Both the position numbers and the translations under genes were made by a program. A stretch of DNA of 64,000 nt from Algorimicrobium echini (GTDB taxonomy: Bacteria; Bacteroidota; Bacteroidia; Flavobacteriales; Flavobacteriaceae), in NCBI RefSeq assembly GCF_900115185.1, contig NZ_FOVN01000001.1:310001-374000 (forward strand), read 5' to 3'. How positions within the stretch are numbered: the stretch's first letter is position 1; the number at the start of each line of letters is the position of its first letter. Below, piece by piece: positions 34,131-43,285 of the stretch. Under the pieces are notes generated by a model that worked only from the letters and a program-made list of their open reading frames with translations, did no database searches and had not been told where the DNA came from.

Positions 34131-37115
34131 TTAGCCAACGATGTTTACAATCTTCCCAGGGACCACAATCACCTTTTTAGGTGTTCGTCCTTCCAATTGT
34201 GCTTGGGTTTTTTCGTGAGCCATAACCGCTTTTTCAATGTCATCTTTACTCATGTCCATTGGCAACTCTAGTGTAAAACGCATTTTACCATTAAAAGAAA
34301 TAGGATAATTTTTAGAACTTTCTACCAGATGCCTTTCATCAAATTTTGGAAAAGCAACTGTTGAAATAGATTCTTCATGTCCTAATTGATGCCATAGTTC
34401 TTCTGAAATATGTGGTGCATATGGCGACATTAAAATAACAAGCGGTTCTAAAATTTCACGACTGGTACATTTTTCAGCTGTTAGTTCATTCACCGCAATC
34501 ATAAAGGTAGAAACCGAAGTATTGAATGAAAAATTCTCAATATCTTCCTCTACTTTTTTAATGGTTTTATGTAGCGTTTTTAAACTGTCTTTACTTGGTT
34601 CAGAATTGGTAACTTTAATGCCGTTATCATCAACATACAACTTCCATAATTTTTTAAGGAAACCATGAACACCTGTAATTCCCGCCGTATTCCAGGGTTT
34701 GTATTGCTCTAAAGGACCCAAAAACATTTCGTAAAGGCGTAAACTGTCTGCGCCATAATCTTCACAAATGCTGTCAGGATTGACGACGTTGTATTTGGAT
34801 TTGGACATTTTTTCGACTTCGCGCTTAACTTTAAATGTTCCGTCTTCTTCAGTTATAAACTCCACGTTATTGAATTCCTCTCTCCAGTTTTTAAAGGATT
34901 CAATATTTAACTCATCTGAAGAGTTAACAAAAGATACATCAACATGTTTATCATAAAAAAATAATTCGGGTTTTTGTTCAAACTTCCCAGAATCAATATA
35001 ATCCTTCAAAACTTTGTATTCAGAATCTTTATTTATTAATTCAAATAATAGTTCTTCAACTTTACTATTGTCATTCACCAAACTATTTGAAATATAAACA
35101 TGTTTAAAATATATTGAAGCTGTAGGAGTATCTTCAATCAAATCTGCCTCATTTTTATAACGAAAAACATAATTTAGTTGATTTACAAAAGCACTCGTCC
35201 CAAGTATCATCCCTTGGTTAATCAGCTTCTTAAAAGGTTCTTCTACACCTACAAAACCTCTGTCTTTCATGAATTTCACCCAGAAACGTGCGTATAATAA
35301 ATGGCCTGTAGCGTGCTCGCTTCCGCCAATATATAAATCCACATTCTCCCAGTATTTGAGTGCGTCTTCGCTTGCAAAATCCAAGTCGTTATGCGCATCC
35401 ATATACCTAAAGAAATACCAGGAACTTCCTGCCCAACCTGGCATGGTGTTGAGTTCTAACGGAAATACGGTTTCATTATCTATCAACTCATTACTAACAA
35501 CCGAACACTGTTTCACATCCCATGCCCAAACATCGGCACGACCTAAAGGTGGCTCGCCTGTTTCGGTTGGTAAATATTTTTCAACGTCTGGCAAACGGAT
35601 TGGTAAATGGGCTTTATCAATCATTTGTGGCATGCCGTTTACGTAATACACTGGAAACGGTTCGCCCCAATAACGTTGTCTGGAAAAAACCGCATCGCGT
35701 AAACGGTAATTGGTTTTTCCTTCGCCCTGTCCTATTTTTTCTAATTCGAAAATAGCACGTTTCATAGCTTTTTTATACGGTAAGCCATTTAAGAAATCAG
35801 AGTTGGCAATGACAGTTTTATCTTTATCAGAGAAGGCTTCTTCAGAAATATCAACACCTTCAAAAATATTAGGGATTGGAATATTGAAATGTTTGGCAAA
35901 CGCATAGTCGCGCTGATCACCACATGGTACAGACATAACAGCGCCTGTTCCGTAACCAGCCAATACATAATCGCCAATCCAAATTGGAATCGGTTCTTTA
36001 CTAAATGGATGTTCAGCATAAGCTCCAGTAAAAACACCTGAAATGGTTTTGACATCTGCCATTCGATCGCGCTCACTACGTTTGGCTGTTTTTTCAATAT
36101 AGGCTTCTACTTCTGCTTTTTGTTCCTCGGTTGTAATTTGAGAAACCAATTCGTGTTCTGGCGCTAATGTCATGAATGATACGCCAAAAATAGTGTCTGG
36201 TCTGGTGGTAAAAACTTCTATTATCTCATCATGATTATTCACTGAAAAAGAAACAGAAGCACCTATGGATTTTCCAATCCAGTTACGCTGACTTTCTTTT
36301 AAAGAATCTGTCCAATCAATCGTATCTAATCCTTGTAACAATCGTTCTGCATAAGCTGAAATCCGCATAGACCATTGGGTCATTTTTTTTCGAATAACTG
36401 GGTGACCACCGCGTTCTGAAACACCATTGACAATTTCATCGTTTGCTAAAACGGTTCCTAATGCTGGACACCAATTCACTTCGGTTTCCGCTAAATACGT
36501 TAAGCGGTATTGTAATAGTATTTCTTGTTGTTTTTTGCTTGAAAAGTTATTCCAAGTTTCAGCTGAAAACACGGCAACATCCTCATCACAAACCGCATTT
36601 ACATGTGCATTTCCTTCTGAAGCAAATTTTGAGATTAACGTTTCAATTGCTTCTGCTTTGTTAGTATCATTATTATACCAAGACTCAAATAACTGAATAA
36701 AAATCCATTGCGTCCATTTGTAATAATTGGGATCTGATGTTCTAACCTCGCGACTCCAATCAAATGAAAAGCCTATTTGGTCTAACTGACGTCGGTATGT
36801 TTTAATATTCTCCTCGGTGGTAACAGCTGGATGCTGACCCGTTTGGATAGCATATTGTTCTGCAGGTAAACCAAAACTATCATAGCCTTGCGGATGCAAC
36901 ACATTAAACCCTTTATGTCTTTTAAAACGTGCATAAATATCGGACGCAATATAACCTAATGGATGTCCAACATGCAAACCAGCTCCACTTGGATAGGGAA
37001 ACATATCTAACACATAATATTTTGGTTTATCTGATTGATTTTCGGCTTTAAACGTTTGGTTTTCTGACCAATATTTTTGCCATTTGGCTTCTATCTCGTT
37101 GAAATTGTATTGCAT
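34131..37115 (-). CDS. leuS: Leucyl-tRNA synthetase with enlarged leucine-specific region
   Basis: This class I synthetase (994 residues from the preferred ATG) shows HVGH (residues 48-51) in PYPSGAGLHVGHPLG, an editing domain with TRPDTIFGVSFMTLAPEH, and KMSKS (769-773). It ends in the anticodon-binding and C-terminal domains. Between the GMILG segment near residue 638 and KMSKS lie about 130 residues, a longer leucine-specific insertion than I would expect even for this phylum. The total exceeds the usual length. A -7 element overlaps the codons upstream of 37115, so the longer frame starting at 37142 is rejected. Confidence 0.95.
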   Translation of the reverse strand: MQYNFNEIEAKWQKYWSENQTFKAENQSDKPKYYVLDMFPYPSGAGLHVGHPLGYIASDIYARFKRHKGFNVLHPQGYDSFGLPAEQYAIQTGQHPAVTTEENIKTYRRQLDQIGFSFDWSREVRTSDPNYYKWTQWIFIQLFESWYNNDTNKAEAIETLISKFASEGNAHVNAVCDEDVAVFSAETWNNFSSKKQQEILLQYRLTYLAETEVNWCPALGTVLANDEIVNGVSERGGHPVIRKKMTQWSMRISAYAERLLQGLDTIDWTDSLKESQRNWIGKSIGASVSFSVNNHDEIIEVFTTRPDTIFGVSFMTLAPEHELVSQITTEEQKAEVEAYIEKTAKRSERDRMADVKTISGVFTGAYAEHPFSKEPIPIWIGDYVLAGYGTGAVMSVPCGDQRDYAFAKHFNIPIPNIFEGVDISEEAFSDKDKTVIANSDFLNGLPYKKAMKRAIFELEKIGQGEGKTNYRLRDAVFSRQRYWGEPFPVYYVNGMPQMIDKAHLPIRLPDVEKYLPTETGEPPLGRADVWAWDVKQCSVVSNELIDNETVFPLELNTMPGWAGSSWYFFRYMDAHNDLDFASEDALKYWENVDLYIGGSEHATGHLLYARFWVKFMKDRGFVGVEEPFKKLINQGMILGTSAFVNQLNYVFRYKNEADLIEDTPTASIYFKHVYISNSLVNDNSKVEELLFELINKDSEYKVLKDYIDSGKFEQKPELFFYDKHVDVSFVNSSDELNIESFKNWREEFNNVEFITEEDGTFKVKREVEKMSKSKYNVVNPDSICEDYGADSLRLYEMFLGPLEQYKPWNTAGITGVHGFLKKLWKLYVDDNGIKVTNSEPSKDSLKTLHKTIKKVEEDIENFSFNTSVSTFMIAVNELTAEKCTSREILEPLVILMSPYAPHISEELWHQLGHEESISTVAFPKFDERHLVESSKNYPISFNGKMRFTLELPMDMSKDDIEKAVMAHEKTQAQLEGRTPKKVIVVPGKIVNIVG

Positions 37116-37141
37116 GTGTTTTTTTTCTACTTGTAAAGGCA

Positions 37142-37149
37142 CAAATTTA
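37142..37149 (-). promoter_or_regulatory. -7 promoter element for leuS
   Basis: The complement reads TAAATTTG, a perfect TAnnTTTG element, 27 bases before the ATG at 37115. Confidence 0.5.
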
Positions 37150-37241
37150 AACTTATTATAACAATGTTGAAAGTTTAAACGTTGTAATCCTTAAGGAATT
37201 GGATTTCTTTTATATTTTTACAGCATAAACCCATCGTATTT

Positions 37242-38120
37242 ATGAGTTCATCTTTTGAGAAGTATCAAAAACGCCGATTAATATCCTCTTATTTTTCTGT
37301 TGTATTGAGTATTGGCTTGGTTTTATTCCTATTAGGCTTATTGGGTATGTTAGTTCTAAATGCCAAAAAAGTTTCTGATCATTTTAAGGAACAGGTGGTT
37401 GTTACCATTTATTTAAAAGACTCTGCCAAAGAGGTTGAAACAAAACAGCTAGAAAAAAGCTTGGCGATGGCTGACTATGTAAAATCGACTGAATTTGTAT
37501 CTAAAGAGCAAGCTGCTGAATCTATGAAAGCCGAAAATGGTGAAGATTTTATGGCCTTTTTAGGTTATAACCCGTTACAAAACTCCATTGATGTGCATGT
37601 AAAAGCAGATTTTGTTACAGCCGAACAATTAGATGGCATAGCCCAAGAAGCGCTTACCAAAAGTTTTGTAGACGAGGTTCGCTATGATAATGATTTAGTA
37701 AACTTAATGAATGACAACGTCAAGAAAATCAGTTTCTGGATTTTAGTCATTAGTGGTTTATTTACGGTAATTGCCGTATTGTTAATAAATAGCTCCATCC
37801 GATTATCGGTTTACTCCAAGCGTTTCACCATAAAAACCATGCAAATGGTTGGTGCCACAAAGCAATTTATTAGACGCCCTTTTGTATGGAAAAGCGTTCG
37901 TTTAGGGGTTATAGGCGCTATACTTGCCATGATTGGCATGGCTGTGGTATTATATTATATTAATCAAACCTTTCCAGAATTAGAACTTTTAAACAACCAC
38001 GTGTTATTAGGACTTTTATTTGCAGGTGTGTTTGTTTTAGGTATTATTATTACTTGGATTAGCACGTTTATAGCTACACAACGTTTCTTGAATTTAAAAA
38101 CCGATCAATTGTATTATTAA
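37242..38120 (+). CDS. ftsX: Cell division permease FtsX
   Basis: This 292-residue membrane protein has a cytoplasmic N-terminus, one helix (about residues 18-42), and an extracytoplasmic domain of about 130 residues (QVVVTIYLKDSAKE). Three C-terminal helices follow, with the MacB/FtsX permease pattern (LLINSSIRLSVYSKRFTIKTMQMVGATKQFIRRP). FtsX forms an ABC complex with FtsE that controls cell wall hydrolases at division. No ftsE is adjacent, which is usual in Bacteroidota. It leads a run with the 126-residue unknown protein and DUF3098. Confidence 0.92.
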   Translation: MSSSFEKYQKRRLISSYFSVVLSIGLVLFLLGLLGMLVLNAKKVSDHFKEQVVVTIYLKDSAKEVETKQLEKSLAMADYVKSTEFVSKEQAAESMKAENGEDFMAFLGYNPLQNSIDVHVKADFVTAEQLDGIAQEALTKSFVDEVRYDNDLVNLMNDNVKKISFWILVISGLFTVIAVLLINSSIRLSVYSKRFTIKTMQMVGATKQFIRRPFVWKSVRLGVIGAILAMIGMAVVLYYINQTFPELELLNNHVLLGLLFAGVFVLGIIITWISTFIATQRFLNLKTDQLYY

Positions 38121-38122
38121 CC

Positions 38123-38503
38123 ATGAAAAAAGGAACTATATTAGCTGCTATCATAGCTTTTTTAGTCGGGCTATTTGGTTTAATTGCCATAGATGATCTT
38201 TTTATAAAAGAACCTAAACTAAAAGATGCGGCAGTAAAAACAGTAACCATTACGGCAATAAATGAAGGCACAACCAATGATATTGTTTTTACAGACAGCC
38301 AGGGTGAAACCTATTATATTAACCGCGGATTGGAGCAAAACTTAATTTTAGATTCTCTTAACGCTAAAGTTTTAAATAAAACTGTTACTTTGCATTTACC
38401 AAAAAATTGGTTAGGCACATCAGAACATATTGCACAATTAACTGTAAATGATGTTATTATTTTTACAGAATTTTCTCCAGAATCCGAAAATTCTGAAGAT
38501 TAA
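38123..38503 (+). CDS. Hypothetical single-pass membrane protein between ftsX and DUF3098
   Basis: This 126-residue protein has one N-terminal membrane helix or uncleaved signal (residues 5-27). A small beta-rich domain follows (VKTVTITAINEGTTNDIVFTD, ETYYINRGLEQNLILDS, KTVTLHLPKNWLG) and an acidic C-terminus. I do not recognise the family. Its start is 2 bases after the ftsX stop and its stop is 9 bases before DUF3098, so it is co-transcribed and likely faces the periplasm. A role in the FtsX complex or envelope upkeep is only a positional guess. Confidence 0.6.
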   Translation: MKKGTILAAIIAFLVGLFGLIAIDDLFIKEPKLKDAAVKTVTITAINEGTTNDIVFTDSQGETYYINRGLEQNLILDSLNAKVLNKTVTLHLPKNWLGTSEHIAQLTVNDVIIFTEFSPESENSED

Positions 38504-38512
38504 TTAAAAATT

Positions 38513-38767
38513 ATGGGCGAACAAAAACGTAAAGAAAACTCTCAATCCGAATTTATCTTCGGAAGAAAAAATTACAAATTCATGGTAATAGGGCTTGCTG
38601 TAATTGGCTTAGGGTTTATCCTTATGTCTGGAGGTGGCAGCGACGATCCCAATGTTTTTAACCCAGAAATATTCAACTTCCGTCGTATTCGGTTAGCACC
38701 AACGTTAGTGTTAATTGGATTTGCTATTGAAATTTATGCCATTTTACTGAACCCAAATAAAAAATAA
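38513..38767 (+). CDS. DUF3098 membrane protein
   Basis: This 84-residue protein has two hydrophobic helices (FMVIGLAVIGLGFILMSGG and RLAPTLVLIGFAIEIYAILL) joined by a Ser/Gly/Asp/Asn-rich turn and DPNVFNPEIFNFRRI. This is the DUF3098 pattern, found next to ftsX in many Bacteroidota. The function is unknown. It closes the ftsX run. uppP has its own promoter 40 bases downstream. Confidence 0.82.
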   Translation: MGEQKRKENSQSEFIFGRKNYKFMVIGLAVIGLGFILMSGGGSDDPNVFNPEIFNFRRIRLAPTLVLIGFAIEIYAILLNPNKK

Positions 38768-38809
38768 GTCATTTTACTGACTGCATTTAGGTTACTTCAG
38801 CAATTTTAA

Positions 38810-38817
38810 TATTTTTG
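38810..38817 (+). promoter_or_regulatory. -7 element for near-leaderless uppP
   Basis: TATTTTTG is a perfect TAnnTTTG element that ends 4 bases before the ATG at 38822. Confidence 0.5.
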
Positions 38818-38821
38818 CCCT

Positions 38822-39616
38822 ATGGATATATCCGATTCAATTATTCTAGGCGTCATTCAAGGTCTTACCGAGTTTCTACCTGTGTCATCTAGTGGCCATT
38901 TAGAGCTTGGTAAAGCTATTTTAGGCAATCACTCTATTCCTAAAGAAAGTCTGCTTTTTACTGTGGTTTTACATTTTGCAACCGCCTTAAGTACCATGGT
39001 TGTTTTTAGAAAAGATATTTGGTTATTGCTAAAAGGTATTCTGAAATTTGAGTGGAATGACGATATGCAATTTGCTACTAAAATTGCCTTATCCATGATT
39101 CCGGCAGTCATTGTAGGACTCTTTTTTGAAGAGCAACTAGAAAGTCTATTTGGCGGAAACATATTATTAGTTGGTTGCATGCTTATAATTACAGCAGCTC
39201 TGCTCTTTCTAGCCGATAAGGCCAAAGACACCCATAAAAAAGTGAGTTTTAAAAATGCTTTTATCATTGGTATTTCGCAAGCTATTGCTATGCTTCCAGG
39301 CATTTCACGTTCCGGTGCTACAATCTCTACTTCGGTGTTATTAGGAAATGATAAAACACGAGCCGCTCGCTTTTCGTTTTTAATGGTTGTGCCACTTATT
39401 TTTGGAAAAATAGCTAAAGACTTAGTCAGTGGCGAGTTGACTTATGAATCTTCTAATTTCACTTATTTAAGTGTTGGTTTTATTGCTGCTTTTGTGGCTG
39501 GACTTTTTGCTTGTACTTGGATGATTTCGTTAGTTAAAAAAAGTAAGCTCTCCTATTTTGCTATTTATTGTGCCATTGTTGGTGTAATTGCTATTAGTTA
39601 CTCAATTGCCAATTAA
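38822..39616 (+). CDS. uppP: Undecaprenyl-diphosphatase UppP (BacA)
   Basis: This 264-residue membrane enzyme removes a phosphate from undecaprenyl pyrophosphate to recycle the lipid carrier of peptidoglycan and O-antigen. The two family motifs are present: GVIQGLTEFLPVSSSGHLEL at residues 9-28 and the PGISRSGATIS block near 159. About seven to eight hydrophobic helices are visible. truB follows after one base, so the two are translationally coupled. The gene pairing is frequent in flavobacteria. Confidence 0.96.
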   Translation: MDISDSIILGVIQGLTEFLPVSSSGHLELGKAILGNHSIPKESLLFTVVLHFATALSTMVVFRKDIWLLLKGILKFEWNDDMQFATKIALSMIPAVIVGLFFEEQLESLFGGNILLVGCMLIITAALLFLADKAKDTHKKVSFKNAFIIGISQAIAMLPGISRSGATISTSVLLGNDKTRAARFSFLMVVPLIFGKIAKDLVSGELTYESSNFTYLSVGFIAAFVAGLFACTWMISLVKKSKLSYFAIYCAIVGVIAISYSIAN

Positions 39617-39617
39617 T

Positions 39618-40313
39618 ATGAAAACTGCTGAATATTTCCAATCTGGACAAGTACTATTAATCGATAAACCGCTACACTGGACCTCTTTTCAAGCTGTAAA
39701 TAAATTACGCTGGGAAATTCGTCATGCCTATAATATTAAAAAAATAAAAGTTGGTCATGCTGGAACATTAGACCCCTTAGCAACAGGATTACTGGTTATT
39801 TGTACTGGAAAAATGACCAAGCAAATAAACACCTTTCAAGGACAAGACAAAGAATATACTGGAACTATTGTGTTAGGAGCCACCACGCCATCCTACGATT
39901 TAGAAACAGCTATTGATGCTACTTTCCCAACTGAACATATTTCAGAAGATTTAATTTATAAAACTACCAAACAGTTTATTGGCGAAATTGATCAGTTTCC
40001 TCCTGTTTTTTCGGCAATCAAAAAAGAAGGCAAACGTTTGTATGAGTTTGCACGAGCAGGTGAAGCAGTAAAAATTAATTCACGACGGATTCAAATATCT
40101 ACATTTGAAATTACCAAAATTGATGGTTTAAACATTGAGTTCCGCGTGGTTTGTAGCAAAGGAACTTACATTCGTTCTTTAGCTCATGATTTTGGTAAAG
40201 CCTTAAATTCTGGAGCGCACTTGTCCGTTTTACGTCGCACTAAAATTGGCGACTTACATGTTGATAATGCGCTTTCACCCGAAGCCTTTATAGAAAGCTT
40301 AACAACTAAATAG
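39618..40313 (+). CDS. truB: tRNA pseudouridine-55 synthase
   Basis: This 231-residue enzyme isomerises U55 of tRNA to pseudouridine. It has LLIDKPLHWTSFQAVNKLR and the active-site motif GHAGTLDPLATGLL with catalytic Asp52. KIKKEGKRLYEFARAG-like and CSKGTYIRSLAHDFG motifs also appear. It is shorter than E. coli TruB because the C-terminal PUA domain is missing, as is common in this phylum. The ATG at 39618 follows the uppP stop by one base. A longer start inside uppP is unlikely. Confidence 0.95.
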   Translation: MKTAEYFQSGQVLLIDKPLHWTSFQAVNKLRWEIRHAYNIKKIKVGHAGTLDPLATGLLVICTGKMTKQINTFQGQDKEYTGTIVLGATTPSYDLETAIDATFPTEHISEDLIYKTTKQFIGEIDQFPPVFSAIKKEGKRLYEFARAGEAVKINSRRIQISTFEITKIDGLNIEFRVVCSKGTYIRSLAHDFGKALNSGAHLSVLRRTKIGDLHVDNALSPEAFIESLTTK

Positions 40314-40369
40314 CTTCTTTTTACGTATATTAACTGGATAATTCAATCTTATAAACATCATTTCACGTA

Positions 40370-41092
40370 TTGGAGATTTCAGATAAACATAAAGCATTAC
40401 TCTTAACGGGCTTAATTTCGGCTACGGTTTTAATGATGCTATTCAGTTTTCAGATTACCCAACATGCTGAAAAATTAGCTGAAAGTTATTATCTCCTGGA
40501 GCCACAACCTGAAGATGAACTGGATGCCGAAGCACTTGAAAAAATGGCTGCGGAACAGACTGAAAAAGCTGAAACCAATAAAGCCTATAACGAAACAGAA
40601 GATTATAAGAAATTTGCACAAGCTTATCAGCCTATTGCTCCTCCAAAAGATTTCGAATTTACAAGACCTGATTCTCCAGCCGAGGAAACAGCTAATGAAA
40701 ATAACGGAGTTGGCTCTAGTTCTGAAATAAATGAAGATGTACTATCTTCCTATAACAATATAAATTCGGTACTCAAACAACAACAAAGTAACCCCTCTTC
40801 ACAATCGGTAAACAAAAAAAGTTCTATGCATTATTCATTAGTGAATAGAACGCATAAATATTTACCAACACCTATTTATTTGTGTGATGATGGCGGCAAG
40901 GTTGTTGTAAATATTACGGTTGATAATAAAGGAGCTGTTATAAAATCAACCATTAACACAGCCGCTTCAACAGACAATGATTGTTTACACGAACACGCGC
41001 TAGAATATGCGAACGAGTCGCGTTTTAATGTGGATAATTCCAAAAAAACACAACTCGGTTCTATTACTTTTTATTTTGAAGGCAAGAATTAA
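40370..41092 (+). CDS. TonB-like energy transducer protein, TTG start
   Basis: This protein of about 240 residues has one membrane helix (residues about 10-28) and a long acidic, Glu/Ala/Gln-rich spacer. Its C-terminal domain of about 85 residues resembles TonB_C (KVVVNITVDNKGAVIKSTIN, LGSITFYFEGKN). The frame has no ATG before the helix. A stop codon lies 18 bases upstream, so the TTG at 40370 is the best start. TonB-like proteins carry proton-motive energy to outer-membrane receptors. Unlike TonB, the spacer is acidic rather than Pro-rich. Its stop overlaps the convergent thioredoxin-like gene. Confidence 0.68.
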   Translation: MEISDKHKALLLTGLISATVLMMLFSFQITQHAEKLAESYYLLEPQPEDELDAEALEKMAAEQTEKAETNKAYNETEDYKKFAQAYQPIAPPKDFEFTRPDSPAEETANENNGVGSSSEINEDVLSSYNNINSVLKQQQSNPSSQSVNKKSSMHYSLVNRTHKYLPTPIYLCDDGGKVVVNITVDNKGAVIKSTINTAASTDNDCLHEHALEYANESRFNVDNSKKTQLGSITFYFEGKN

Positions 41093-41709
41093 ACACCCAA
41101 CATCGTTAGTAAATCTTCCATGGTACTCTGACCTTTATCTTTATTATACCAACCCTGTAAATCTTCCTTAAATTCGGGTGTTAAAATACCGTGAGCCGCT
41201 TTATAATCTGCTACTAATTTCGTTGCAGCAACAGGCCTTGGACCAAACGTATCTAATACCTCTCCTGTTTCATTATCTACCATAATTAATTTAGGAATGG
41301 ATTTTCCGCCATTGGTTAAAAACTGATTCATTAAGTCCTCATTGGTATCGCGTAAAACTAATTTCAATGAAATGGTATCTGATTGTTCTGCTAATTTAGC
41401 AATTGCAGGAACCACATGAGCCGCATCACCACACCAACTTTCTGTAATTACAATCCAAGTCACCTTACCTTTGAAATTTGATAAACGTGTTATGGAATCT
41501 TCTGTTAATTTAATAGTTTTATCCCAACGTTTCATGCGCTTATCATTCAACTTCGTGTATTCTACCATATCTTCAGATTTATCGTTGCCTGTAGTAGATT
41601 CACGCCCTACCAAATCCGTTACTAAATCGCGATAATCTGCATAAGTATAACTCGTTTTTAAACTCGCTTTTATAATATTAGAAATATTCGTATCGTTTAT
41701 TGTTTCCAT
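41089..41709 (-). CDS. Thioredoxin-fold protein with single active-site Cys
   Basis: This 206-residue protein has a thioredoxin-like core in its second half (KVTWIVITESWCGDAAHVVPAI near residues 75-95, then KSIPKLIMVD and a cis-Pro). The active site reads WCGD, so the second cysteine of CxxC is replaced by Asp and ordinary dithiol exchange is not possible. The ATG at 41709 is preferred over an open frame extending to 41763. The stop codons of this gene and the convergent TonB-like gene overlap in TTAA. Confidence 0.75.
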   Translation of the reverse strand: METINDTNISNIIKASLKTSYTYADYRDLVTDLVGRESTTGNDKSEDMVEYTKLNDKRMKRWDKTIKLTEDSITRLSNFKGKVTWIVITESWCGDAAHVVPAIAKLAEQSDTISLKLVLRDTNEDLMNQFLTNGGKSIPKLIMVDNETGEVLDTFGPRPVAATKLVADYKAAHGILTPEFKEDLQGWYNKDKGQSTMEDLLTMLGV

Positions 41710-41872
41710 AATTTTTATCTCATTATATGATGGTGCAAAAATACCTTGCACCCAATTAATCATCGGTAACCATTATTACATAGCATGCAAAAATAGTTGG
41801 ATTTTTTTTCTTGATATATGATTAATGTCATATCTATGTCTATCTTTAATCTGAAAACTTACAATCTGCGGT

Positions 41873-42439
41873 ATGAAGACAAAACATAAATGTGCTTGGT
41901 GTGTTGGCGACGATTTATACGAGGCCTATCACGACGAAGAATGGGGCGTTCCCGTTTATGATGACGACACGTTTTTCGAGTTCCTAGTTTTTGAAACCTT
42001 TCAAGCGGGATTGAGTTGGATTACCATTTTACGCAAACGCGAAAATTTTAAAAAAGCGTTTGATGATTTTGATTATAAAAAAATAGCCAACTACAAGCAG
42101 TCTAAAATTGATAGTTTATTACAAGATCCTGGAATTGTACGTAATAAATTGAAAGTAAATGGAACCGTTACCAATGCGAAATTATTCATGGATATTCAAA
42201 AGGAATTTGGAAGTTTTAGCAACTATATTTGGAAGTTTGTTGATGGAAAACCGATAACCAACAAGGTAGTAAATTACAAAGAAGCACCAGCCACAACTGC
42301 TATTTCAGATGCGATTAGTAAAGACTTAAAAAAGCGTGGTTTTAAGTTTGTAGGATCTACCGTTATGTATGCGTTTATGCAAGCAACCGGTTTGGTAAAT
42401 GATCATGAAGTTGCTTGTTTTAGGCACAAGGAGGTTTAA
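41873..42439 (+). CDS. tag: DNA-3-methyladenine glycosylase I
   Basis: This 188-residue glycosylase of the Tag family removes 3-methyladenine from DNA. It starts with KCAWCVGDDLYEAYHDEEWG (Cys and His zinc ligands and the conserved EWG), followed by FFEFLVFETFQAGLSWITIL near residue 40. The C-terminal HEVACFRH supplies further zinc ligands. A near-match -7 element (TATCTTTA) lies at 41841-41848. It is convergent with aat. Confidence 0.93.
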   Translation: MKTKHKCAWCVGDDLYEAYHDEEWGVPVYDDDTFFEFLVFETFQAGLSWITILRKRENFKKAFDDFDYKKIANYKQSKIDSLLQDPGIVRNKLKVNGTVTNAKLFMDIQKEFGSFSNYIWKFVDGKPITNKVVNYKEAPATTAISDAISKDLKKRGFKFVGSTVMYAFMQATGLVNDHEVACFRHKEV

Positions 42440-42456
42440 AATAAGCATCCAAATAT

Positions 42457-43083
42457 TTACTTCAGATAGCCCATAAACACATCTCTCGAAATATCTTCTG
42501 CACCTAATCGTTCCAGATGATTGGTATACACCTGGCAATCTATTAATTGATAATCGGTATTTTGAATAAAGGTGATAAAGGCTACTTTACTGGCATTGCT
42601 AACTTTAGCAAACATACTTTCGCCACAGAAAACGCCATTTCCTAAATCGACACCATAAAACCCACCAACTAATTCACCTTCTTGCCAAACCTCAACAGAT
42701 TTTGCGTAGCCAGCCTGATGTAATTCATTATATGCCATTATCATACTTTCTGTAATCCAAGTTCCTGCTTGACCGTTCCGTTTGGCTATAGAGCATTCGG
42801 TAATGACTTGATTAAAATCCTGATTAATTGACACGGTAAAGTTGGCATTTCGTAATACCTGTTTCATGCTTTTAGACACTTTTAAGTTTTCGGGAAATAA
42901 AACAAAACGTGGGTCTGGCGACCACCATAAAATTGGCTGATTGCCCTCAAACCAAGGAAAAATGCCCGATTGATAGGCCAACAGTAATCGTGGAACGGAT
43001 AAATCGCCTCCAATGGCCAGTAAGCCATCTTCATCTGCTTGAGTGACTGGCGGAAACCATAAGTCTTGATTTAGAAATTGCAT
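42457..43083 (-). CDS. aat: Leucyl/phenylalanyl-tRNA-protein transferase
   Basis: This 208-residue transferase adds Leu or Phe to proteins with N-terminal Arg or Lys, marking them for the ClpS-ClpAP N-degron route. The family blocks are clear: FPPVTQADEDGLLAIGGDLS at the start, YQSGIFPWFEGNQPILWWSPDPR, AGTWITESMIMAYNELHQAG, and GVDLGNGVFCGESMFAK. No clpS or clpA gene is in the window. It is convergent with tag. The following ~200 bases to 43285 hold the terminator of the next gene and no other signal I can name. Confidence 0.94.
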   Translation of the reverse strand: MQFLNQDLWFPPVTQADEDGLLAIGGDLSVPRLLLAYQSGIFPWFEGNQPILWWSPDPRFVLFPENLKVSKSMKQVLRNANFTVSINQDFNQVITECSIAKRNGQAGTWITESMIMAYNELHQAGYAKSVEVWQEGELVGGFYGVDLGNGVFCGESMFAKVSNASKVAFITFIQNTDYQLIDCQVYTNHLERLGAEDISRDVFMGYLK

Positions 43084-43231
43084 AAAAAAACAATAAAATA
43101 TCTAGTTGACAATTCGAGGGCAGTCGGGAATTATTTTGACTTTTCAAATAGGTTTCAACTACGCTCAAACAGACATACATAAGCGCAATTAAAACTTATA
43201 TTCAAAACAAACTTTTACTTTATAAAAACAA

Positions 43232-43261
43232 AAACCTCAACATTAAAAAACATTGAGGTTT
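43232..43261 (-). terminator. Terminator after DUF3127 gene
   Basis: The 9-bp stem AAACCTCAA/TTGAGGTTT with a 12-base A-rich loop lies 24 bases past the stop on the minus strand and is followed by a T-rich stretch. Confidence 0.75.
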
Positions 43262-43285
43262 ATTATACGCAGTCTTTACCAATAA

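Noticed and set aside
41089-41092. Overlap of the TonB-like and thioredoxin-like genes as a sign of frameshift or fusion
   Set aside because: The genes are convergent and the four shared bases are simply two stop codons nested in TTAA.
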